A DNA stretch of 64,000 nucleotides, taken from assembly GCA_039714395.1 (NCBI GenBank), contig JBDLJH010000001.1:1-64000 (forward strand), written 5' to 3'. Below are positions 1 through 8,249 of the stretch, piece by piece. The notes beneath the pieces are model-generated. The model saw nothing but the letters and a program-made list of their open reading frames with translations, had not been told where the DNA came from and did not search any database. The DNA is from JAPHSX01 sp039714395. Lineage in GTDB: Bacteria > Pseudomonadota > Gammaproteobacteria > Thiohalomonadales > Thiohalomonadaceae. A program made the position numbers and the translations under genes. The first letter of the stretch is position 1. Each line of letters begins with the position of its first letter.

Positions 1-58
1 CTGCTCAGCGCCGATGATAGTGTGGGAGTTCCCATGCGAAAGTAGGTCACTGCCAGGG
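1..58 (+). rRNA. rrf: 5S rRNA, 3' part (truncated by window start)
   Basis: The first ~58 bases match the 3' half of a proteobacterial 5S rRNA, including the GTGGGAGTTCCCATGCGAAAGTAG-type helix region and the closing GCCAGG element. The 5' half and the rest of the rRNA operon lie outside the window. A terminator follows at once, so this is the end of an rrn operon. The exact 3' end is estimated by comparison with E. coli. Confidence 0.88.
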
Positions 59-70
59 TTTAATAAAGAA

Positions 71-102
71 AAGCCTCTGTATTCTTGCAGAGGTTTTTTT
101 TT
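71..102 (+). terminator. Rho-independent terminator of rrn operon
   Basis: The stem CCTCTG (74-79) pairs with CAGAGG (88-93) around a short loop and is followed by a run of nine T. It lies just after the 5S rRNA and before birA, so it ends the rRNA transcript. Confidence 0.85.
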
Positions 103-169
103 GCCTTCATTATTTACAGATGGTTGGTTCATATACCAACATTGTAGATGAGGCTTATTGTTTAGATAA

Positions 170-1150
170 ATGGCTGAGACGCTTTACGCATTAGTGGCAA
201 TGCTAGCCGATGGACGCTTTCACTCTGGTGAGGATCTGGGTAAAAGTCTGGGGATCGGTCGGGCAGCGGTATGGAAATCACTGCAGCAACTTTCGCCCTT
301 AGGCTTGGAGCTTCATGCGGTCAGCGGCCGGGGTTATAGGCTGGCCACTCCAGTCGAATTACTCAGTGAATCACGTATTTCTGTCCTACTTGATGACAAC
401 TGCCGCAACGGCCTGTCGGGACTGCAGATCTTTCATTCTATCGATTCTACCAGTAAGTACCTTAAACAGGCGGCTGAGTCCGGCGCTCCTTCAGGTACCG
501 TTTGTCTTGCGGAGCATCAAAGTGAGGGGCGTGGACGTCGCGGCCGCCATTGGCACTCGCCATACGCTAGTAATCTATACCTCTCTGTTGTGTGGCGATT
601 TAATGATGGTATGTCTCGTCTAAGTGGATTAAGTCTCGCTGTGGCGGTAGCTATGATGCGTTGTTTTGATGAGCTTGGTGCTTCGGGTACCGGGATTAAG
701 TGGCCCAACGATATTATTAGCGAACAAGGTAAGCTGGCCGGGATTTTATTAGACGTTGCCGGTGAGAGTAGTGGGCCATGTTATGCGGTGATCGGGATTG
801 GGGTAAACTACGATATGTCGACGACGGTTGGTGGCGTTATCGATCAAGCGTGGACTCAGTTACGTGACTGTGGCGTTACGCTTGGGCGCAATGAAGTTGT
901 AGCCAGCTTGCTTAACAATCTTTTTAAAGCTCTCATGCTTTATGAGCAGGAGGGCTTCGAGGCTTTTCGCGGAGAGTGGCAGCAATGGGATATGCTGCGC
1001 GATCATGAGGTGAGACTACAGATGGCAAATGAAACCCGTGACGGTATAGCAAGGGGCATCGATGAATCTGGACTGTTGCTGGTCGAGCAACAGGGGAAGC
1101 TTTACCACTATGCAGCAGGTGAAGTATCACTGCGTAAGGCCGGATCTTGA
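170..1150 (+). CDS. birA: Bifunctional biotin-[acetyl-CoA-carboxylase] ligase / biotin operon repressor
   Basis: BirA activates biotin with ATP and transfers it to a lysine on the biotin carboxyl carrier protein of acetyl-CoA carboxylase. The bifunctional form also represses biotin synthesis genes. The 326-residue product has an N-terminal winged helix-turn-helix (about residues 5-60, with GIGRAAVWKSL at 28-38), so it is the regulatory type. The catalytic domain has the biotinyl-AMP loop GRGRRGR (120-126) and KWPND (177-181), followed by a C-terminal SH3-like domain. Length matches E. coli BirA (321). It is the first gene after the rrn terminator, and its stop overlaps the coaX start by 4 bases, which implies translational coupling. 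The target operator is not in this window. Confidence 0.95.
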   Translation: MAETLYALVAMLADGRFHSGEDLGKSLGIGRAAVWKSLQQLSPLGLELHAVSGRGYRLATPVELLSESRISVLLDDNCRNGLSGLQIFHSIDSTSKYLKQAAESGAPSGTVCLAEHQSEGRGRRGRHWHSPYASNLYLSVVWRFNDGMSRLSGLSLAVAVAMMRCFDELGASGTGIKWPNDIISEQGKLAGILLDVAGESSGPCYAVIGIGVNYDMSTTVGGVIDQAWTQLRDCGVTLGRNEVVASLLNNLFKALMLYEQEGFEAFRGEWQQWDMLRDHEVRLQMANETRDGIARGIDESGLLLVEQQGKLYHYAAGEVSLRKAGS

Positions 1151-1905
1151 TTCTCCTTTTTGATATAGGCAATAGTCGGCTCAAGAGGGCCATCCTGGAA
1201 GGGGGGGCATTACAATCGACAACTCGATTTGATTATATTGAGGCAGGAAATGCACCAGATTGTCTGGGTGATATCAAACAACAACCTGAAGCAATTTATA
1301 TCGCCAGTGTTGGCAGCGAGGATATTGAGAGTCAGATTGCAGATGCCTGTCATCAACGGTGGGGAATAACACCGGTTAAATTATTGACGACCACTTTCTG
1401 TGCAGGGGTTAGCAATGGCTATGTTTCGCCTTCTGTATTGGGAGTTGATCGTTGGGCTGCAATGATAGGGGCCTTCAAACTTATCGGGGGTTCAGTCCTT
1501 GTGATTGATTGCGGGACAGCCTGCAGTGCTGATTTTGTCGATCATAATGGCAAATATCTCGGCGGTGCAATTATTCCCGGGCTGAAGATGATGCAGCAGA
1601 GTTTACGGGCAGGAACTGAACATATAGGTTCTGCAGAAAGTGAGGATATGATCCCCGGTTTTGGCACCTCAACCACCGGCTGTATTCAGCTTGGTGTAAC
1701 CGAAGCACTGCTTGGATTTATCGACAGGATGGAGCGAAAAGCGCTCTTGGAGTCTGGTGGGGAGGGGGTGAGTATGGTGATCACCGGTGGTGATGCCGCT
1801 TCTCTGTTACCACGTTTGGGCAGCCATATACGTTATGAGAAAGAGTTGGTGTTTATGGGGATGGCCGGTATGGTGGCGGAAAGGGGGAGTAGTCTAAGGC
1901 TATGA
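1147..1905 (+). CDS. coaX: Type III pantothenate kinase
   Basis: CoaX phosphorylates pantothenate, the first step of coenzyme A synthesis. It belongs to the ASKHA fold and, unlike CoaA, is not inhibited by CoA. The 252-residue product has the N-terminal phosphate loop DIGNSR (6-11), LGVDRW (98-103) and DCGTA (121-125), followed by GGAIIPG (139-145); all are family signatures. The start is TTG at 1147, overlapping the birA stop as TTGA. A birA-coaX-SPOR order is common in gammaproteobacteria that lack coaA at this site. Its own stop overlaps the next start by 4 bases (ATGA). Confidence 0.95.
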   Translation: MILLFDIGNSRLKRAILEGGALQSTTRFDYIEAGNAPDCLGDIKQQPEAIYIASVGSEDIESQIADACHQRWGITPVKLLTTTFCAGVSNGYVSPSVLGVDRWAAMIGAFKLIGGSVLVIDCGTACSADFVDHNGKYLGGAIIPGLKMMQQSLRAGTEHIGSAESEDMIPGFGTSTTGCIQLGVTEALLGFIDRMERKALLESGGEGVSMVITGGDAASLLPRLGSHIRYEKELVFMGMAGMVAERGSSLRL

Positions 1906-2651
1906 GAGGTTTCTTTTTTTTACTGCTGCTAACCAATGTATTGTTTATGGGTTGGAAAGTATGGCTTGCCCCCGAGAGTGAGGAACACTTCCCCTACGGT
2001 GGCACATTACCGGTAAACCAGGGGTTGCAGCTCCTTTCTGAACTTGACGAAGGGAAAGCTCCTCCTCATCGCAAGCTGATCTCGGTTGAACAGAAGAAAC
2101 CTCTAGTTCCTGCAGTAGAATTAACTACACCGAAGCAGAGTGAGGATGTGAACATGGCTGCCTCAGATACACCCCCTACAAGCGTTATCTGCTATCAGAG
2201 TTCTCTGCTAGCTACAGTTAGTGATGCCAAATCACTACAGCAGTTGCTGGCCAAACGGGGTATCAAACAAAGCAAACGCGAGACTGTCGAGACCAATAAG
2301 GCTAATTACTGGTTGATGCTGAAGCCCTATAAAAGCAGAGCAAAGGCCAATGAAGCTGGAGAAATCCTTAAAAAGAAGCGGGTAAAGGATTTCTTCATTG
2401 TACGTAGCGGGAGTTATGAAAACGCTGTTTCTCTGGGAGTATTCTCTACCCATGAACGCGCTGAACAGCGCTACAAGGAAATCGTTTCACTTAAGGCTAG
2501 GCTACGTAAGCCGGTAATAGAGGCGATTGAGTTACCGGCTAAGCGCATGTTAGTCAAATTCCGGCTGGATAATGAAAACCTTCCTAAGGGGCTTCTCCCC
2601 ATGCTTGATACCAGTAAACAACCACACTTCACAAAAACTTCGTGTAATTGA
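1902..2651 (+). CDS. SPOR domain-containing membrane-anchored protein
   Basis: The 249-residue product has one N-terminal membrane segment (about residues 4-19), a low-complexity linker, and a C-terminal SPOR-like domain (about 100-215). The domain contains YWLMLKPYKS and a later SLGVFS motif typical of SPOR repeats. SPOR domains bind denuded glycan strands of peptidoglycan and often locate proteins to the division site, so a periplasmic wall-binding role is inferred. No enzymatic domain is visible. It is the third gene of the birA-coaX unit (ATGA overlap), a conserved position for uncharacterised SPOR proteins. The specific function is unknown. Confidence 0.8.
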   Translation: MRGFFFLLLLTNVLFMGWKVWLAPESEEHFPYGGTLPVNQGLQLLSELDEGKAPPHRKLISVEQKKPLVPAVELTTPKQSEDVNMAASDTPPTSVICYQSSLLATVSDAKSLQQLLAKRGIKQSKRETVETNKANYWLMLKPYKSRAKANEAGEILKKKRVKDFFIVRSGSYENAVSLGVFSTHERAEQRYKEIVSLKARLRKPVIEAIELPAKRMLVKFRLDNENLPKGLLPMLDTSKQPHFTKTSCN

Positions 2652-2662
2652 GTAACAACAAA

Positions 2663-2691
2663 TTGCCAATGGCGTGCGTATTCCTTAGAAT
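2663..2691 (+). promoter_or_regulatory. Sigma70-type promoter of the tRNA-tuf operon
   Basis: TTGCCA (2663-2668) and TAGAAT (2686-2691) are separated by exactly 17 bases. The expected start near 2698 lies after a G/C-rich stretch (ACGCCGC), as in stringently controlled stable-RNA promoters. A perfect inverted repeat, GCGTATTC-CTTA-GAATACGC (2676-2695), overlaps the -10 element. It lies 58 bases before the first tRNA. Confidence 0.65.
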
Positions 2692-2748
2692 ACGCCGCTT
2701 GTTGTTGCACGTGCCTTGTATAAGTGTGCATGTTTACAGCTAGATTTT

Positions 2749-2824
2749 GCCGACATAGCACAACTGGTAGTGCAACTGATTTGTAATCAGTAGGTTCGGG
2801 GTTCAAGTCCTCGTGTCGGCACCA
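2749..2824 (+). tRNA. thrU: tRNA-Thr (anticodon TGT)
   Basis: This is a 76-base cloverleaf with acceptor arms GCCGACA/TGTCGGC, a TTCAAGT T-loop and an encoded CCA. The anticodon loop TTTGTAA reads TGT. It is first in a four-tRNA cluster upstream of tuf, as in the E. coli thrU-tyrU-glyT-thrT-tufB operon. Confidence 0.96.
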
Positions 2825-2959
2825 TTTTTTGCATGGGCGATATTAGCTTGTCCATATACATGGCCGTTGGTGTCACGGCTGTGGAAAAATATGAGAAATC
2901 ACTGTTTCAGTGGTTGACAGATGCTCGCTTGGGAATCAAAATAGCGGGCTTAGTTCGAT

Positions 2960-3044
2960 GGAGGGGTTCCCGAGTGGCTAAAGGGATCAGACTGTAAATC
3001 TGACGGCTCCGCCTTCGGAGGTTCGAATCCTCCCCCCTCCACCA
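2960..3044 (+). tRNA. tyrU: tRNA-Tyr (anticodon GTA)
   Basis: This is an 85-base class II tRNA with the long variable arm expected for tyrosine. The acceptor is GGAGGGG/CCCCTCC, the anticodon is GTA within CTGTAAA, and the CCA is encoded. It is the second member of the thrU-tyrU-glyT-thrT cluster. Confidence 0.96.
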
Positions 3045-3097
3045 TATTGATGAAGAAAGATGACGGAGCACCTAGCCAGCTTCGGAGCGCACTTTGC

Positions 3098-3171
3098 GCG
3101 GGTGTAGTTTAATGGTAGAACTTCAGCCTTCCAAGCTGACTACGTGGGTTCGATTCCCATCACCCGCTCCA
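3098..3171 (+). tRNA. glyT: tRNA-Gly (anticodon TCC)
   Basis: This 74-base cloverleaf starts GCGGGTG and ends CACCCGC plus TCCA. The anticodon loop CTTCCAA reads TCC. It is the third tRNA of the operon ahead of tuf. Confidence 0.96.
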
Positions 3172-3194
3172 TGTTGTGAGCAAAGAGTTTAAAG

Positions 3195-3270
3195 GCCCAG
3201 GTAGCTCAGTTGGTAGAGCACACCCTTGGTAAGGGTGAGGTCGGCAGTTCAAATCTGCTCCTGGGCTCCA
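3195..3270 (+). tRNA. thrT: tRNA-Thr (anticodon GGT)
   Basis: This 76-base cloverleaf has acceptor GCCCAGG/CCTGGGC, anticodon loop TTGGTAA (GGT) and an encoded CCA. It is the last tRNA before tuf; the 64-base spacer to the tuf start carries the GGAGGAG ribosome site. Confidence 0.96.
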
Positions 3271-3334
3271 TATTATAAGTAGTGTAGTACCTTTATTAAT
3301 GTTGATCATGTTATCTGGTTCGGAGGAGTAACCG

Positions 3335-4525
<1,191 letters not shown>

Positions 4526-4546
4526 ATAGTAGTACTAAAAAGCTTG

Positions 4547-4577
4547 GGACGTGAGGTGGTTTTGCCATCTCGCGTCC
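4547..4577 (+). other. Hairpin between tuf and tRNA-Trp
   Basis: GGACGTGAGGTGG (4547-4559) can pair over 13 positions, two of them G-T wobbles, with CCATCTCGCGTCC (4565-4577) around a TTTTG loop. No long T run follows. It may be a partial terminator or an RNA processing hairpin that frees tRNA-Trp from the tuf transcript. Confidence 0.55.
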
Positions 4578-4588
4578 TTGCGTTTATT

Positions 4589-4664
<76 letters not shown>

Positions 4665-4698
4665 TTTTCGCTGTTTACGCAGCAAGGAACAGAACAGA

Positions 4699-5046
4699 AT
4701 GGCAGACAAAATTAAATTGATAATAGCGCTCGCGCTAGCCGTAGCAGCTCTTGCAGGATTTTATATCTTTGAAGAGCAGCAGCAGGTGGTGCGCGTGCTT
4801 GGTCTATTGGTAGGCTTTGGTGTTGCGGCATTTATTGCGTCGCGCAGCGAGGTCGGTAGACATGCTGTGGCGTTTAGCCGCGGTGCTGTTATCGAGATTC
4901 GTAAGGTTGTCTGGCCGACCCGTAAAGAGACTATCAATACTACCTTGTTGGTAATGGCGATGGTCGTTCTGGTCGGTATCATTCTTTGGGTGTTCGATAT
5001 GTTCCTTTCTTGGGGTATACAGCTTTTGACTGGGCAAGGGAGCTAA
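4699..5046 (+). CDS. secE: Protein translocase subunit SecE
   Basis: SecE clamps SecY in the inner-membrane SecYEG protein channel. The 115-residue product has three predicted membrane segments (about 6-24, 32-48 and 82-105), as in E. coli (127), not the single segment of the short form. The conserved cytoplasmic amphipathic region with VVWPTRKET lies before the third segment. It is 3 bases upstream of nusG, the usual secE-nusG operon, and follows tRNA-Trp by 34 bases. Confidence 0.95.
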   Translation: MADKIKLIIALALAVAALAGFYIFEEQQQVVRVLGLLVGFGVAAFIASRSEVGRHAVAFSRGAVIEIRKVVWPTRKETINTTLLVMAMVVLVGIILWVFDMFLSWGIQLLTGQGS

Positions 5047-5049
5047 ACG

Positions 5050-5586
5050 ATGGCCTTGCGTTGGTATGTAGTACACGCCTATTCCGGGTATGAGAACAGT
5101 GTCAAACGCTCGCTAGAAGAGCGCATTGAGCGTATTGGTATGCAGGATATGTTTGGTGAGATTCTGGTGCCAACTGAAGAAGTTGTTGAGATGCGCGAAG
5201 GACAAAAGCGTAACACCTCACGCAAGTTTTTCCCCGGTTACGTCCTTGTTCAGATGGAGATGAATGATGATTCCTGGCACCTGGTAAAAGATGTACCAAG
5301 GGTGCTGGGTTTCATTGGTGGAACATCAGACCGTCCTGCTCCAATTAGTGATCGCGAAGCGAATCAGATTCTTGATCGAGTTCAGGAAGGTGTCGAGAAG
5401 CCAAAACCGAAGGTGTTGTACGAGCCTGGTGAGGTTGTTCGCATTATCGACGGTCCATTCAACGACTTTAATGGCGTGGTCGAAGAGGTCGATTACGAGA
5501 AAAGTCGTCTGCGTGTCGCCGTACTCATCTTTGGTCGTTCCACTCCGGTTGATCTGGAGTTTGGCCAGATCGAAAAGGGCTATTAA
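5050..5586 (+). CDS. nusG: Transcription termination/antitermination protein NusG
   Basis: NusG binds the RNA polymerase clamp, suppresses pausing, links transcription to the leading ribosome and assists Rho and rRNA antitermination. The 178-residue product (E. coli 181) has an NGN domain starting with WYVVHAYSGYE and a C-terminal KOW domain (EPGEVVRIIDGPF, then FNGVVEEVD). It follows secE by 3 bases and precedes the rplK leader. Confidence 0.96.
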   Translation: MALRWYVVHAYSGYENSVKRSLEERIERIGMQDMFGEILVPTEEVVEMREGQKRNTSRKFFPGYVLVQMEMNDDSWHLVKDVPRVLGFIGGTSDRPAPISDREANQILDRVQEGVEKPKPKVLYEPGEVVRIIDGPFNDFNGVVEEVDYEKSRLRVAVLIFGRSTPVDLEFGQIEKGY

Positions 5587-5596
5587 GGATTTTTGT

Positions 5597-5625
5597 CACA
5601 CCGTGCATACGGGTAACACGGTGTG
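5597..5625 (+). promoter_or_regulatory. rplK leader hairpin
   Basis: Within the 110-base nusG-rplK gap, CACACCGTG (5597-5605) and CACGGTGTG (5617-5625) form a perfect 9-bp stem. The rest of the leader (5626-5690) contains further short G/C-rich complementarities. In E. coli, L1 represses rplK-rplA by binding this leader; a similar role here is inference. Confidence 0.5.
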
Positions 5626-5696
5626 GTGAGTAGAGTAAGATTCCCGTTTAAACAGGGGAGCCGAAAGGCGTTTGCACCCACAAGAGGTAGAGAATT

Positions 5697-6131
5697 ATGG
5701 CTAAGAAGATAGAAGCTTATATCAAGCTTCAGGTGCCTGCAGGTCAGGCCAACCCAAGTCCGCCTGTAGGTCCGGCGCTGGGTCAGCATGGCGTTAATAT
5801 CATGGAATTCTGTAAGGCATTCAATGCCCAGACCCAGGGCGTTGAGCAAGGTCTGCCGATCCCTGTTGTGATCACGGTATATAGCGACCGTAGCTTTACC
5901 TTTATCTCCAAGACCCCGCCTGCTTCTGTACTGTTGATGAAGGCTGCTGGTATTAAATCCGGCTCAGGTGTTCCCAATGTGGACAAAGTTGGCAAGGTTA
6001 ACCGTGCCCAGCTTGAAGAGATCGCTACCACCAAGATGCCCGATCTTACCGCTGCCGATATGGATGCCGCGGTACGCACCATTGCTGGTACCGCTCGCAG
6101 CATGGGTCTTGAGACTGAGGGGGTTAAATAA
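5697..6131 (+). CDS. rplK: 50S ribosomal protein L11
   Basis: L11 forms the GTPase-associated centre with 23S rRNA helices 43/44 and is needed for RelA activation. The 144-residue product (E. coli 142) has the N-terminal proline-rich segment (QANPSPPVGPALGQHGVNIM) and the C-terminal rRNA-binding domain ending GLETEGVK. An AGAGGTAGAG ribosome site precedes the ATG. It is followed by rplA after 2 bases. Confidence 0.97.
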   Translation: MAKKIEAYIKLQVPAGQANPSPPVGPALGQHGVNIMEFCKAFNAQTQGVEQGLPIPVVITVYSDRSFTFISKTPPASVLLMKAAGIKSGSGVPNVDKVGKVNRAQLEEIATTKMPDLTAADMDAAVRTIAGTARSMGLETEGVK

Positions 6132-6133
6132 TC

Positions 6134-6826
6134 ATGGCTATTTCAAAACGTGCAAAGGCGATCAGCGAAAAGCTGGAAGCCGGTAAAATTTACGCCATCG
6201 ATGATGCCCTGAGCCTGCTCAAAGAACTGCCTGCAGTTAAATTTGTAGAGGCAGTTGATGTCGCCATTAATCTCGGTGTTGACCCGCGTAAATCTGATCA
6301 GGTTGTGCGCAGTGCTACCGTGTTGCCCCATGGTACTGGCAAGACTGTTCGCGTTGCTGTGTTCACCCAGGGAGCCAATGCCGATGCCGCCAAAGAGGCT
6401 GGTGCCGACGTGGTTGGTATGGATGAGCTTGCTGAAGAGATGAAAAAGGGTGACCTGAACTATGATGTAGTCATCGCCAGCCCCGATGCGATGCGTGTGG
6501 TTGGTATGCTGGGTCAGATTCTCGGTCCACGTGGCCTGATGCCCAACCCCAAGGTTGGAACCGTCACCCCGGATGTTGCGACTGCAGTAAAGAACGCCAA
6601 GGCAGGTCAGGTACGCTACCGTACCGACAAGGCCGGTATCATTCATTGCTCCATCGGTAAGGTTGACTTTGCTGTTGATGCTCTGCGTGAAAACCTTGAG
6701 GCTCTGATGGCTGACTTGCAGAAGATCAAGCCAAGCAGCGCCAAGGGCATTTATATGAAGAAGATTACCGTATCCACCACCATGGGGCCAGGTGTCTCGG
6801 TGGACGTGGCAACTCTCTCAGCATAA
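6134..6826 (+). CDS. rplA: 50S ribosomal protein L1
   Basis: L1 builds the mobile L1 stalk that guides deacylated tRNA from the E site, and in E. coli it represses the L11 operon. The 230-residue product has the conserved GPRGLMPNPKVGTVT loop and the KAGQVRYRTDKAGIIH region. It is 2 bases downstream of rplK, so the two are coupled. Confidence 0.97.
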   Translation: MAISKRAKAISEKLEAGKIYAIDDALSLLKELPAVKFVEAVDVAINLGVDPRKSDQVVRSATVLPHGTGKTVRVAVFTQGANADAAKEAGADVVGMDELAEEMKKGDLNYDVVIASPDAMRVVGMLGQILGPRGLMPNPKVGTVTPDVATAVKNAKAGQVRYRTDKAGIIHCSIGKVDFAVDALRENLEALMADLQKIKPSSAKGIYMKKITVSTTMGPGVSVDVATLSA

Positions 6827-6884
6827 GTTTTTTTATGCGGTGGTTTTCCGCCGCATGGATACGGCCCACCGGTGTATACCGGTG

Positions 6885-7000
6885 ACGTCGGAGACCGTAG
6901 GTACCGTAAGGGTTAAATCTTTATGAGCCTGCGCAGACGGTGTACCAGATGGATTGTTCCTGATGGCCACCGTAAGGTGGGACGAAGCAGTTAGTCGTCC
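6885..7000 (+). promoter_or_regulatory. L10 leader (autoregulatory RNA of rplJ-rplL)
   Basis: The 230-base rplA-rplJ gap carries the conserved L10-leader elements: GAGACCGTAGGT near 6891, then CCTGCGCAGACGGTG (6928-6942) and CCTGATGG near 6959. In enterics this RNA binds L10-(L12)4 and blocks translation of both genes. Recognition is by conserved sequence blocks; boundaries are approximate. Confidence 0.75.
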
Positions 7001-7056
7001 TTATAGGTGGTGTAACCCCTAGCCGGGGTTACTCAAACTGAAAGAGGTGATTTCGA

Positions 7057-7587
7057 GTGGCTCTCAACCTGGAACAGAAAAAGTCCATTGTTGCTGATGT
7101 TGCAGAAATCGCAGCACAGGCCCACTCCGCTATTGGTGCGGAGTATAACGGCCTGACCTCAACGCAAATGACCGAGCTACGTGCTAAGGCACGTGACGGT
7201 GGTGTTTATCTGCGTGTTGTTAAGAATACTCTTGCACGCCGTGCAGTCGAAGGTACTGAATTCGCCTGTATGCAGGAGGGCCTTACCGGCCCGATGCTTC
7301 TGGCCTTCTCTATGGAAGACCCAGGTGCGGCAGCAAGAGTAATCAAAGACTTCGCGAAAGAGAATGAAGCGTTGCAGGTAAAAGTGGTTGCCATGGGTGG
7401 CCAGATGTTCGGATCTGAGGATCTTGAACGTCTTGCCAGCCTACCAACCAAAGATCAGGCAATCAGCATGGTTATGGCATTGATGTTGGCACCGGTCGAG
7501 AAATTGGCCCGTACCCTCAACGAAGTGCCTGGCAAGCTGGTTCGCACTGTTGCTGCGATTCGCGATCAGAAACAAGACGCAGCCTAA
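7057..7587 (+). CDS. rplJ: 50S ribosomal protein L10
   Basis: L10 is the base of the ribosomal stalk; its C-terminal helix holds the L7/L12 dimers that recruit translation factors. The 176-residue product (E. coli 165) starts MALNLEQKK with a GTG codon at 7057, after GAGGTGA. The rRNA-binding N domain includes VVKNTLARRAVEG. It sits after a recognisable L10 leader and 51 bases before rplL. Confidence 0.97.
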   Translation: MALNLEQKKSIVADVAEIAAQAHSAIGAEYNGLTSTQMTELRAKARDGGVYLRVVKNTLARRAVEGTEFACMQEGLTGPMLLAFSMEDPGAAARVIKDFAKENEALQVKVVAMGGQMFGSEDLERLASLPTKDQAISMVMALMLAPVEKLARTLNEVPGKLVRTVAAIRDQKQDAA

Positions 7588-7638
7588 TTGGCATTGCGTA
7601 TCTGGAATTAGTTTTAATTTTTATTTGGAGTAAAGAAA

Positions 7639-8013
7639 ATGGCCGTATCAAAAGACGATATCCTTGAATCAATTGCTAGCATGTCTGTAATGGACGTTGT
7701 TGAGCTGATCGAAGCAATGGAAGAGAAGTTTGGCGTATCAGCTGCTGCTGCAGTTGCTGCTGCCCCTGCCGCTGCCGCTGGTGGTGAAGCTGCTGCTGAG
7801 AAGGACGAGTTTGACGTAGTCATGACCTCCTTCGGTGATAACAAGGTTTCTGTTATCAAGGCAGTTCGCGCTATTACCGGCCAGGGCCTTAAGGAAGCGA
7901 AAGAGATGGTTGAAGGTGCTCCTTCAACCATTAAGGAAGCCGCTCCTAAAGCTGAAGCCGAAGACCTCAAGAAGCAGCTTGAAGAAGCTGGTGCTCAGGT
8001 AGAGCTGAAGTAA
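7639..8013 (+). CDS. rplL: 50S ribosomal protein L7/L12
   Basis: L7/L12 forms the flexible dimers of the stalk that bind EF-Tu, EF-G, IF2 and RF3. The 124-residue product has an N-terminal dimerisation helix, an alanine-rich hinge (about 35-50) and a C-terminal factor-binding domain with KTVIKAVRAITGQGLKEAK-like sequence. A TTGGAG site lies 11 bases before the ATG. The hinge encodes an alanine/glycine run, so codon use is locally repetitive. Confidence 0.97.
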   Translation: MAVSKDDILESIASMSVMDVVELIEAMEEKFGVSAAAAVAAAPAAAAGGEAAAEKDEFDVVMTSFGDNKVSVIKAVRAITGQGLKEAKEMVEGAPSTIKEAAPKAEAEDLKKQLEEAGAQVELK

Positions 8014-8059
8014 TATTTTAGGGCGTAATATGCCTAAAGATATTAGGAAATACAGAGCG

Positions 8060-8078
8060 TTAGCGATTGTATCGCTAA
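8060..8078 (+). other. Hairpin in rplL-rpoB spacer
   Basis: TTAGCGAT (8060-8067) and ATCGCTAA (8071-8078) form a perfect 8-bp stem with a 3-base loop, 46 bases after rplL. In E. coli this spacer contains an RNase III processing site and an attenuator. An equivalent role is inferred from position only. Confidence 0.45.
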
Positions 8079-8117
8079 TGTTCGCGACCAGGGATGGTAC
8101 GGGTATTTAGTGAGAAT

Positions 8118-8146
8118 GGCTGGTGACAGAGGTTGCCGGCCTTTTT
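8118..8146 (+). terminator. Putative rplL-rpoB transcription attenuator
   Basis: GGCTGG (8118-8123) pairs with CCGGCC (8136-8141) with one wobble across a 12-base loop and is followed directly by TTTTT. This weak intrinsic terminator lies about 100 bases before rpoB, matching the partial terminator that lowers rpoBC expression relative to rplJL in E. coli. The spacer 8014-8249 contains no gene. Confidence 0.5.
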
Positions 8147-8249
8147 CCGCTACAACGCCCAAAGATTTTAAAGATTGTCGTGAAGCTTTGCCGGACTGGA
8201 ATCCGGTGCTGACGGCAGTCGCAATGTTCTGACAAGCTGAGGAACCCTG

